Assembly (NCBI GenBank): GCA_030770535.1
Contig: JASVEC010000079.1
Span: 19,346 to 83,345, forward strand
Direction of reading: 5' to 3'
DNA length: 64,000 nt
DNA from: Batkoa obscura
Lineage: Eukaryota; Entomophthoromycota; Entomophthoromycetes; Entomophthorales; Batkoaceae
The translations under genes and the position numbers were made by a program. The notes beneath the pieces are model-generated. The model worked only from the letters and a program-made list of their open reading frames with translations, was not told where the DNA came from and ran no database searches. This document shows, piece by piece, positions 13,115-22,947 of the stretch. The stretch's first letter is position 1, and each line of letters opens with the position of its first letter.

Positions 13115-13909
13115 TTATATCTTTAACTCCTCCTTACTACTTTTAACTAAGAATGGTAAACCATAATAAAATACAATTTCACTAGGAATAAATTTAAATC
13201 TATTTTGATGTAAATAATTAGAATAAATAATCAAATGATAAATTCCTAAAGAAACAAACACATGCCATAAAGCATGAAAAGCTGGATAACCTAAGTTTTG
13301 AATATACCAATTACAAGCTTTAGTATCAATAATCCAAACACAAGAAGCAATAAAATAAAACAAAAACCCTCTTTTAAATAATTTACCAGCATTTGATTGT
13401 CTTTCGTTTTTTAAATAGTGTTGAAACCCCATAAAGATTGATATATAAGTAGTAATAACAAAACACAATCTAAAAAGATTAGCTTGTAATTCCCCTTGAA
13501 ACACAGCTGTAATTACCGTTGCTGACAAAGAATAAAAAAATATCAATAAAGATACCCAACTAGGACAATTTTGTAATCGAGTATCTAAAGTTAAATTAAA
13601 CATTAAAGCGGAAGTCCATAACATAGGTAATTCATCTAACATTTGAGTATAATATTTTAGACTCATATGAAATAAGATACTTCCGATTCCTATTATTGTT
13701 ATCATATGAAAACTGAATTTTTGTTTCCAATGTGTACTATGGTTAATACGTGCTCCCATTTCGCCTATAATCACCATGGCTAAAGAAGAAAGAGTATTGA
13801 GGGTTTCAGCTACATATGGAGAATGAACATAATTTGGTTCACACCAATCAACAGAGGAAGTGATTTCACCCCAATAGCCTGGAGCAGAAGAGGTTGTGTT
13901 TAAAAACAT
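13115..13909 (-). CDS. Alkaline ceramidase (YPC1/ACER family), copy 1
   Basis: Intronless, 264 residues. The family opening is clear: YWGEITSSVDWCEPNY and SPYVAETLNT. The zinc-site segments are present: a Ser and His in IGSILFHMSLKY, the Asp in MLDELPM, and the paired histidines of FHALWHVFVSLGIYH near the C-terminus. Seven hydrophobic spans are apparent. The family hydrolyses (phyto)ceramide to sphingoid base and fatty acid in ER or Golgi membranes. A close paralogue lies at 22135-22914 on the same strand, and P450-1 ends 148 bp away, convergent. Confidence 0.93.
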   Translation of the reverse strand: MFLNTTSSAPGYWGEITSSVDWCEPNYVHSPYVAETLNTLSSLAMVIIGEMGARINHSTHWKQKFSFHMITIIGIGSILFHMSLKYYTQMLDELPMLWTSALMFNLTLDTRLQNCPSWVSLLIFFYSLSATVITAVFQGELQANLFRLCFVITTYISIFMGFQHYLKNERQSNAGKLFKRGFLFYFIASCVWIIDTKACNWYIQNLGYPAFHALWHVFVSLGIYHLIIYSNYLHQNRFKFIPSEIVFYYGLPFLVKSSKEELKI

Positions 13910-15104
13910 GTCTAACTTTTGAAAGTGAAGATTAAATAAGTGAAGGTGTGTTTTTTCCTTTTTATACTTTTCAATAGTTGATTTCTAATCATTTAATGAT
14001 TAATTGATTTAATAAAATTCTAAACTTGAACTTCTTGTTTGAGTTTTTTAGTTACGTTTAACTTCCAAATTTAGAATTATATGGTTATTTAATATGAGCC
14101 TTATTAAAAATCTCGTTTACTTATTAAATAAACTTAATAAATTAATACAAATCATTTTATTACTATAATTTATTATATTTTCGTTAACCTTATATTAAGT
14201 TGTGTAACAAAAACATACATCCAACTACTGCTTACTTTTATATAACATTATTTATATTTATCAATTGCTAAAGATGTTTTAACTTTCATCCATGGCAAAA
14301 CATATTTTAAGTTTTAGTTTATCCTAAGCTTAAAAGTAGTAGTAATAATTGGCTAGAGATGACATCATAAATCAGTGAATTTAGTTAAAAAGAATATTAG
14401 GTTTATAGTTTATTAAGCTATTAATTTATTTGAAAGATGATGATGATGGTAGAAGTATCAGTTAATAATTATAAAGTATAATTAGTTCTTCTTTGCTTTA
14501 ATTCAAGACTATTCAGAGTTGACTAAAATTACAATTTGAAATTCGTTTTCAAATCTATGTTGAATTTTTTTACACTTCCCAATAATTAAATTTGCTATTT
14601 TTTGATTTTACCATTTTACCATAGAAAACTTTACACCACCAAAAACAAATCTATTTTCTCTTGGTGTCTCTATTAATTAATCATTATTTAAGGTATCTTT
14701 AGGAATAAATAAGTAAGGCCTTTGGATCCTTTGAAGTGTTCTAAAAAATTAAAAATTAGGAATTAAAATCAAATATGCTTTCAAGTCATATCTGTATTCA
14801 AAATAATAGTTATATTCTACCAAGAATTTGACCAAATTTCCAAGTTATTTTGGGCAAATCTATTGTTGTTGGAAGCTTATTGAATACTTAGAAGGATTCT
14901 TCAATGATCCTATTCTTTTCGAATAAGATATTTTTTATTGAAGCTACATGCTTTCGATATTGGCAACTTAATGATTGTTGATAAATTGATAATTAATTTC
15001 TTTTAAAAAATTTATAGATTATAGTTATAATTAGATTACTTGGCGCAATATGGATTAAAGGAGTCCAAACATTTGATATTTTTGATAGTTGATAATTTAT
15101 TAAT

Positions 15105-15358
15105 ATGGAAATGTATTTTTGTGCCTAAGAATTTTATTAACAACTTTTCCACTTAAATGGAAATTTGTAAAAAGGTCAAAGTGTGTCAATATTTGGGAGT
15201 GTTTTTTGACTTCACTACTTTTTCCATTTTTAAGCGCTAAGTATTTGTTTAAAATAAAACTAACTTTTAATAAAATTAAATTTACTTTTTTAACAGCATA
15301 TATGTGATTTCATTACTTTGTATTTGAGTAAAAGGTTGTTAGTAAAATTCTTATATAG
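15105..15358. mobile_element. Composite of interrupted foldback MITE pieces
   Basis: Left part (about 15105-15165) reads as a plus-oriented MITE start. At 15194-15241 a minus-oriented copy begins (tgggagtgttttttgac) and breaks off after the taagcgct centre. Its remainder (tagtaaaattctta) appears near 15340-15358 after foreign sequence. This looks like one copy inserted in or beside another with later rearrangement. Confidence 0.65.
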
Positions 15359-15990
15359 TGTTATACTTTGTTGAAAAATTCGTTTCAATTGTTCATATAA
15401 TGCAATAAATCATTATACAAAACGTTTGTGAAAGTGTGCTATAAAGTTCATTTTTGAAACTAAAGATACTTTTATAAAAAATATTTTTGAAAGTCATTGT
15501 TATCACAATAGAAAAGTAATAATTACATTTTAACTCAACGCTTTAATATTATGACATTAGAATTACTTGTTATATAGTTTACTTTAAAATTGGGCTAAAA
15601 AAGTTTTTTATAAGATTTGATACAGTTGGGGTGACTTGTTACTTATAATAATTGAAATAAATTAGAATCTAAACAAAGGTAAAGTAAAATGAAGATAATG
15701 CCTGTTTTTTGTCTGCAATCATTATAAACATTAAATAAATACCTAGATAAAAGTATGTCATTATTTAAAAGTTGGTATACTCACACACAATGAAATGAAT
15801 GCTTTTGAAACTTTAATGTTAATTATGAGTTTAAAAAAGAACTAAAATTATTTTAGCCAATAGCACATTTGGATTGAAATTGTCTCAATGCAAATAAAAA
15901 CCTCATTATTTGATTAAATTATGTATAATTATTATTGTAATAAACGAAATTTAAATACAATAATGTAAATAAAGCAAGTAATTAAAATAC

Positions 15991-16001
15991 TATATAAACT
16001 C
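15991..16001 (+). promoter_or_regulatory. TATA-like core promoter box of P450-2
   Basis: TATATAAACTC starts 48 nt before the ATG. Nearly the same string precedes GST2 and GST3, so it may be a core-promoter form of this genome. Confidence 0.45.
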
Positions 16002-16038
16002 ATAAATTTCTACCTTAAATAATTATAATTTTATAATA

Positions 16039-17571
16039 ATGCTATCCAATATATTAGCTATTTTGCATCTATCCCTAGATAAATTATTTATCTGTTCCCT
16101 TCTATTCTATCTCATCTATATTATTTACGTACATTATTATCCAACGGATGAACCACCAATGGTGCCATACATACCAATTCTTGGTCACACTTTGCAGCTA
16201 AAATCTCAGCCACGTGAATTTTTATCTCAATGCCGACAACGGTATGGAGATATTTTTAGCATCCATTTCTTAGGGAAAAAAGTAACCGTATTTAGTCCTG
16301 CAGCTATGCAACATTTAACTAAAGCTATAGATATGGATACTTCTAAAGGTAGGGATCAATTTTTTTTTGTATCGGAATTAATTGGGGAAGCTATAGATTC
16401 TTCTGGAAAACCAAAAGTTAGTTTAAATGCTATTGTTATTGTTAAAGAAATTATTAACCCATTGTTAAAAACAACATTACCTAAAGTTTTGAAAAAAATG
16501 AATCAAGTTATACAGAAAGAAATTGGAGAAGGTACTGAAAAAGAAGGAGTTGATTTGGAATTTTTTGTTTCTAAAGTGATAGCAAACTCAGTTGCGGTTC
16601 TTTTACTTGGACCAGAGTTAGAAAAAGATAATGAGCTGATAGAGTTGTTGAGGGATTATGCTAATAAAATTGATGCTACTTTAAGAAAAGGAGTGATGTG
16701 GCATTTGATACCTTTCTTTGGAAGTTCAATTGTCAGATATATGATTAAAAAGGATAATCCTTCAGTTAAAGAAAGAGAATTTATTTATGATAGGATTGAA
16801 AAGTATATTGAAAGTCGAAGGAAAAGAATTAAAAATGGTGAAGAGTTAGAAGCTGGTGGGGTTGTTGATGCTTTAAGCGATAAGGGATACACCATCAATC
16901 AAATTGCTCAAGCGATTATGGTACTTGGATTTGCATCGATTTCTACTACCACAAGAAATGCTACTTGTTTAATTTCTGATCTATTAGCTTTTCCAGAATA
17001 TTTTAAAATTTTAAGGGAAGAACAGAAAAAGATAATAGAAACAGCTGAAAAAGATGAAACTGGAAGCCCATTATTAACCAAACAAGAGATTGATCAGTTT
17101 GAGTATTTAAATTCAACTATAAGAGAGACTTTACGTCACCGCGCCAATCATTTAGAAGCTTGGAGATATACAGAGGTGGATAGAGTTTTGCCTAATGGTA
17201 TGAAGATACCAAAGGGTACTATAATGGCACTTGATTTACCGAATATCCATTTTAATCCTGAAGTTTATGGATCTAAAGAGATTAATTCGAAAACTAGAGA
17301 CAATTCACTACCACTTGAATTACAATATAATCCATTTCAATTTGTAAAACCAAAAGTAAAAGCTACCAGGGTAACTCAAGATTTTTTAAATTTTGGTATG
17401 GGGAAACATGCTTGTCCAGGTAGATTTTTTGCTGTTCAAGAAATTACTTCTCTCGTTTGTACATTATTACAAAAATATAGGATCGAAACTAAAGATAATG
17501 AAAAGATGCCATTTTATACTGGGGATTTTAAAATCCCTATGCCTAATGTTGTATTTAAGCCTTTAGTCTAA
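16039..17571 (+). CDS. Intronless cytochrome P450 (P450-2)
   Basis: One exon, 510 residues. An N-terminal hydrophobic anchor (about residues 15-33) is followed by VPYIPILGHTLQL. The I-helix is ASISTTTRNAT, ExxR is in RETLRHR, and the heme loop is FGMGKHACPGRFF with the cysteine at residue 459. The HACPGRFF form of the heme loop resembles fungal P450 groups that contain ent-kaurene oxidase and GA14-synthase-like enzymes, but I would not assign a substrate. Unlike P450-1, which has ten introns, this gene has none, so the two are not recent duplicates. A TATA-like box lies 48 nt upstream, and a MITE begins 125 nt after the stop. Confidence 0.92.
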   Translation: MLSNILAILHLSLDKLFICSLLFYLIYIIYVHYYPTDEPPMVPYIPILGHTLQLKSQPREFLSQCRQRYGDIFSIHFLGKKVTVFSPAAMQHLTKAIDMDTSKGRDQFFFVSELIGEAIDSSGKPKVSLNAIVIVKEIINPLLKTTLPKVLKKMNQVIQKEIGEGTEKEGVDLEFFVSKVIANSVAVLLLGPELEKDNELIELLRDYANKIDATLRKGVMWHLIPFFGSSIVRYMIKKDNPSVKEREFIYDRIEKYIESRRKRIKNGEELEAGGVVDALSDKGYTINQIAQAIMVLGFASISTTTRNATCLISDLLAFPEYFKILREEQKKIIETAEKDETGSPLLTKQEIDQFEYLNSTIRETLRHRANHLEAWRYTEVDRVLPNGMKIPKGTIMALDLPNIHFNPEVYGSKEINSKTRDNSLPLELQYNPFQFVKPKVKATRVTQDFLNFGMGKHACPGRFFAVQEITSLVCTLLQKYRIETKDNEKMPFYTGDFKIPMPNVVFKPLV

Positions 17572-17695
17572 CTTCTACTATTAAATTAAATTATAAATAA
17601 TTTAGCCTTTGCTCATTAGTATCTTTTGTATTTACCATTTTTATTATTTGAAAACTGTGAGTTTACCTAAAAAGAAAAGTTATAAAACAACATTT

Positions 17696-17791
17696 GGGAC
17701 TGTTTTTTTTGGTTTTATTATTTTTCCATTTTTTAAGCGCTATTTAAGTGGAAAGGTTGTTAGTAAAATTCTTAAACAAAAGCATAGCTCC
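17696..17791 (-). mobile_element. Foldback MITE, copy 3
   Basis: Flanked by ATTT on both sides (17692-17695 and 17792-17795), a perfect 4-bp duplication that is not centred on TA. The right end has decayed to TAGCTCC. Confidence 0.85.
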
Positions 17792-18374
17792 ATTTGATAT
17801 TAATTATAAGTGAGTTATTCACATCACATTATTTTAAATATGTTGTTAAAGTTAAGTCATAAAAATTTGTTAGCATTAGTGTTAATTAATCACTTCAAAT
17901 GCTTTTTATGTGGTCTGATTGTTATAACAAATGACTATATAAATTATGAATTATAAAGTAATTTATAAAGTAATCTGGTTTCTTAGGTAAATCCGTTTTG
18001 CTAAAGGTAAAGGACTGTTAAGGTTTACTTTTTTAATGGAGATTATTTTATTTCTGGACAAAAAATATTTGCCATTGTAATCAACAACTTTAAAATTAAT
18101 TTTAGCCCAAAAGGTCAGATTACTTTATAAATCACCTTTTACCTATTTATAAGAATCTGAAAGTAAAAATATTATCTGCCTTGTTTTGTCCTCCTCTTTT
18201 TAATCTTCTTACATCCTTTTATTGACAGTTTGTGATTGACTAGTTCATTCATTTTCTGAGAATATTATTGATATTTTAATTTCTAAGATTGAGATATAAA
18301 GATGGATTATAGCCAGAACGCTATCTAGAACTCTTGTAGCTTTAGTTTTAATGACCTTGAAAACATCACCATTT

Positions 18375-18472
18375 GGGGATGTATTTTTGTGTTTAAGGAT
18401 TTTACTAATAAATTTTCCGCTTAAATAGCGCTTAAAAATGGAGAAAATAGTGAAGTCAAAAAAAACATTCCC
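18375..18472 (+). mobile_element. Foldback MITE, copy 4
   Basis: GGGGATG to CATTCCC with ATTT repeated on both sides (18371-18374, 18473-18476). Confidence 0.88.
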
Positions 18473-19066
18473 ATTTGATTTTTTGAATTTTTACCTTATT
18501 TTTTTCACTTGTAATGCGATAATCTTGTATTTCATAAACCAAAATAGAAATTATGAAATAGCTAAGCCAGTGGGGCTTAATGAACTGATCCATTTAAGAG
18601 GCCACCTGATAAAGCAAGAACAATGTTCAACAAATTTTTACTTTAGAAGAATCAAAAAATTAAGTAGTATCCATTTTGTTTTTGCTCTATAAAGGGCTTC
18701 CAATTAAATGAAGAGAGGGCTGAAGTTAAAGGGCAAATCGGATCATCAAGTGGGTCAAGCTATAAAACGTAAAGTTTCTTTACAAGTTTTATGAACTGGT
18801 GGGGAGGATTTGGTGTTTAGAGACTGTGGACATTGATGGATAAGCCAAAATAACGCTTCAAAAGAAAATATGATAAAGGGGGGATGTTTTAATTTATTTT
18901 ATGATAAATGTTTTGATTTGCTCTTGTAAAATTTCCAGAAATGCTGCTTTGTTAACTTGCAAACGTATTGTAGTCTTCTATTGAAATATTAATTTTAACA
19001 GCTTTCTTATACAGTTTGTTACTTTCAAAATTAGCCGGAGACTGAATCAAATGGATATAAACATAT

Positions 19067-19164
19067 GAGGATGATTTTTTTGATTTCATTATTTTTCCAT
19101 TTTTTAAGCTCTATTTGAACGGAAAGATTATTAATAAAACCCTCAAACAAGAAAATACATCCCC
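19067..19164 (-). mobile_element. Foldback MITE, copy 5
   Basis: GAGGATG to CATCCCC with ATAT on both sides (19063-19066, 19165-19168). Confidence 0.88.
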
Positions 19165-19365
19165 ATATTTATATTAGTTCTGATGTTTCTTGTGTAAATA
19201 AGTTGTAATATTTAATTTGAAATCACATATAAATTGGTAGTGATCGCAAGAGTGATATCTGATTAAGTAGGGTCAAAATAGTATAAAGGTAAAAAACTAT
19301 AAACAATAATTTAAGATTTAACTAATTAATTAAATATACACTACTGATTTAAAAAAGCATCATAT

Positions 19366-19457
19366 GTGAATGTGTTTTTAAGAATTTTACTAACAAATTT
19401 TCCACTTAAATAGCGCTTAAAAAATGGAAAAAGTAATGAAGTCAAAAAAACATCCCT
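19366..19457 (+). mobile_element. Foldback MITE, copy 6
   Basis: GTGAATG to CATCCCT with ATAT on both sides; a few bases shorter than the consensus near its left end. Confidence 0.85.
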
Positions 19458-21040
19458 ATATTTTAAAGAAAAAGAATCAAAGTATTGTACTCAATGATCT
19501 ATAATATTCTAAGGCTTTTGATAAAACGCTAGAAAATGTAACAAGGGAAAAAAAGAGCATAATGTATTCATACAAATATAATAGTAATTACTACAAGTCA
19601 AGTTGGTATGCTTGACAGAGCAACTATTTGATTAGGTAAATTCTCTACACATATAATATAGACTGGTAGTAGATAGTATAAATTTAATGGTGGCAAATGG
19701 CATAAAGTCAGTATAAATATGACTAAAAGTGGTAACTTATTGGTGTGATTCAACTATCCTTTAAAAATTTAATATCATGTCTACATGAAAAATAGCTATA
19801 TCTTTTTTGTTAGTAAAATAAAAATGGCTAATTAAATATAAATCTATATCAATAATATTGCTATGAAGATACATGAAGGTGTTGAAATTATTTAAATGAG
19901 CACTCATATCATTCAATATTTTGTATAAAAAGGCCGACAGAAGAGTATAAGTCAGATTTATTACTCAATCTATTTGAGCCTGAAGCACAATTGCAAGTTG
20001 AATTGATCCCTTTATTAGTCATATTCTGTTTTAAGAAAATAGAGTAACTTCTTCAGAAATAACTCATAGCATTTATATCTGAATTTTATTTTGCTTTGTT
20101 ACATAAATGAAGGATGGTTTAAGCTTAAATGGTAACTTTTTTGAGGAAATTTAATTTTAAACTTCTTTAAGGCTTTGATAATGAGTCTATATAGCAATAT
20201 ATCATATAGTAACCGAAGCATTAGAATGTCTTTGAAAACAATGCTTTTTACTTTACTTACTTTATTTACTTTAGCAGAATGATATTATAGTCATTCAAGG
20301 CTATATAGTTATTTTTTATCTCTTTAAGGTATCTTTTGTGTACATTTCGCCACAAAATGAGTGATTTCAATGTCCCTTTTCCGATATTTGCATCAAGTTT
20401 GATTATGGTTTAATTTAAAAGTAACAAGGTTGATATAAAGTACTTAGAGTAAATCAGCGATGATTTAAATAATCTAACTTTACTAATAACACTACAGGAA
20501 TTTCCCATATTTGTCAAATTTATTATAATTACTTGATTATTATTACTAAATATCAAATTTCCGATTTTTGAGTTTACTATAGCATTATTGACTTTTAAAA
20601 ATTTAATTTAAACATTATTTTCATTATTTTCATAACGACTAGTCTAGCCATCAAAAAAAATATTTTCCGAATTAATTGTTAAGCATATATAATGATACTT
20701 ATATAAAGCATTATTACGGTATAATGAATTCTAGACTATTAATTATGATATTTACATATGGTTAGTAAATTAAATAAATTAAAAGTTAGTTTTCTTGAGA
20801 CGATTGTTACATAAATTTTATGCAGGGGATGGATGGTGGTGGCCTTTTAAGAATTTTATCAAAAATCGCTCAATTTTTGTTACACGAAAAATGAAACAAA
20901 ATATACCCTTATACCTCTTATTTTGTATGCTTAACAAGTAAGAAATTAAAAAGAAAATGAATAAATAGTTGTTCTCTGTTAGTGTTGATCCCTAAAATGT
21001 AAACTATAGTCATGACTGCCGTAACTCTATTACGACCTAA

Positions 21041-21174
21041 TTTGCGTGATTTTTAGGATCAGTGGTTTGGTTGGCTTTTTAAGGCCTAGTATGTAGCTTT
21101 TGGCCTGATTTTAGCAAAATTCTTTCTCAAATAAGCCATTAGTTGGATTTTAATAAAGCTATATTAGCTGTAAA
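21041..21174 (+). repeat. Degenerate dispersed repeat, member 2
   Basis: Partner of 10296-10434; see that entry. Both copies lie on the side of the 3' end of an alkaline ceramidase gene (2.7 kb and about 1 kb away), so they may be remnants of one segmental duplication. Confidence 0.45.
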
Positions 21175-22134
21175 CCGCCCCCTACTTCTATCTCCTCCCT
21201 TTTCTCCTTTAGACTTTTTTTCTTGCAGCAACAAAGTCCCTTTGAACCCTATTGACTCTTCAAGATTTAAAAAGTTAAAAAAATTCAAATGGATATATTG
21301 AGATTTGTAACATAGAATATCTTTTGTTTTAAAATGAAGTAATAATTATAGCAGACTATTATCAGTAGAACAAACCTAAATAAGATTATCTGATAAAGGA
21401 TAGCTTAGTTTTTACCATTTATTAAAAATTCAATTTAAGTGTGTAGAGTTTAAGGTTTTTCAATGTAGTTGAAACTATACAGACTTTTATTTTCTCATGA
21501 CACCAATATATAAAGTTTCTGAAAAACTGTTTCTATTGTTCAACTTGAAGAGTATTTATATATATTCTAATATCGATATGCTCTATATTAAAGTACACAA
21601 ATATTTTTTCAAAATTTTACAACTAAATACGTCAGTAAAAAATGATTTAAGCCCAATTTGACACTAAGCTTAAAAGCCTCAAAGCAATGTTATTAGCTTT
21701 AAAATTTCAAAAGATAACCAATCAATTTCCAGCTTTAAATGCTAGAATAGAATTAACATTGTTAAATAATACTACTTTATAATGGTTCCAATCATTGAAA
21801 ATTAAACCAATTCATCATTTCAGGGATATGATAAAACAAATTTTCTCATTTTTAGTAAATTCAAAATTAGTTCAATAATAATAATAATAATAAAACATCT
21901 GTAAACAAGTTTATGCTTAAATAAATAACCATGAATGTGGCAACTCATATTAATTTTCATAAAAATGTAGACAAAACTTTGGGTCAATTACTGGAATACT
22001 AAGATAAAATATCGACATAAGATGTGAAAAATATGATTTATTAATGTAATATTTAAAAGTGAGATAATGTATAGAATATTGTACAATTATTGGCTTACTT
22101 TCTATCTTGGAATTATAGAAATACTCAGTCACTA

Positions 22135-22914
22135 TTAATAATTTAATATTTTGACCAAAAATGGTACGCAGTAGTAAAACTCAATTTTACTTGGAACCAT
22201 TTTAAAGCGATTTTGATGTAGATAATTTGAGTAGACAATCAGATGATATATTCCAAGTGATACAAGAATATGCCAAAGGCCATGGAAAGTTGGATAAATT
22301 CCATTGCCTAAAAAGCTAGAGCAAGCACTGTTTTCAAACACCCATAATGAAAAGGCGCTTAAAAATAACCAGAACCCTCGTTGAAAAACAATACCAGCTT
22401 CTGTGTTCCTTTCAGTTTCTAGAAACTTTTGAAATCCTAAAACTACACAAGTATATGTAGTTATTGCAAAACAGACACGAAATAATATAACTTGTAGATC
22501 GCCTTGGAAGATCGAAGTAATTAGTGTAGAAGAAACAGCATATAGAAAAATAAGCATCGATACCCAACTTGGGCAGTTTTGAAATCTAGTTTCTATAGTC
22601 AAATTGAACATCATGGAAGAGGTCCATACCATTGGAAGTTCATCTAACATTTGTGTGTAATACTTCAAGGTCATATGAAATAAGATACTTCCTATACCGA
22701 TTACAGTTATCATATGAAATGTACACTTTTGTTTCCAATGTGTTGAATGATTCATCCTTGCTCCTAGTTCTCCGATTAGTACCATAGCTAATGATGATAA
22801 AGTGTTAAATGTTTCAGCCACATAAGGGGAGTGCACATAATTTGGTTCACACCAATCTACAGAAGATGTGATATCTCCCCAATAACCAGCAGTTTGAGTG
22901 GTATTATAATACAT
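22135..22914 (-). CDS. Alkaline ceramidase (YPC1/ACER family), copy 2
   Basis: Intronless. Shares with copy 1 the segments TSSVDWCEPNYVHSPYVAET, IGSILFHM, MLDELPM and WH(I/V)(L/F)VSLGIYHLI, and the tail YSNYLHQNRFK. All catalytic-site residues known for the family are kept. I chose the ATG at 22914 (259 residues) because it aligns with the start of copy 1 (YNTTQTAGYWG against LNTTSSAPGYWG). An upstream in-frame ATG at 22947 would add 11 hydrophobic residues. Divergence from copy 1 is spread evenly, with no long identical tracts, so this pair has not been homogenised the way the ABC pair has. Likely an ER/Golgi ceramide hydrolase. Confidence 0.92.
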   Translation of the reverse strand: MYYNTTQTAGYWGDITSSVDWCEPNYVHSPYVAETFNTLSSLAMVLIGELGARMNHSTHWKQKCTFHMITVIGIGSILFHMTLKYYTQMLDELPMVWTSSMMFNLTIETRFQNCPSWVSMLIFLYAVSSTLITSIFQGDLQVILFRVCFAITTYTCVVLGFQKFLETERNTEAGIVFQRGFWLFLSAFSLWVFENSACSSFLGNGIYPTFHGLWHILVSLGIYHLIVYSNYLHQNRFKMVPSKIEFYYCVPFLVKILNY

Positions 22915-22947
22915 AATTAAAGTTAAAACTGAAAAAAAGATTATCAA

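Larger units (their letters stand above)
13910..16038. other. 2.1-kb spacer with nested MITE remnants
   Basis: No gene. A composite of MITE pieces lies at 15105-15358 and a TATA-like box at 15991 sits just before P450-2. The rest is featureless AT-rich sequence. Confidence 0.5.
17572..22134. other. 4.6-kb spacer rich in MITEs
   Basis: No gene seen. Four foldback MITEs (17696, 18375, 19067, 19366) and one degenerate repeat (21041-21174) are present. Short open frames at 17609 and 18438 run through MITE sequence and are not genes. Confidence 0.55.

Noticed and set aside
17609-17797. 62-codon frame after P450-2
   Set aside because: Most of it is foldback MITE sequence (17696-17791); similar frames appear wherever that MITE occurs.
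18438-18692. 84-codon frame
   Set aside because: Starts inside a MITE and continues into AT-rich spacer; no conserved motif.
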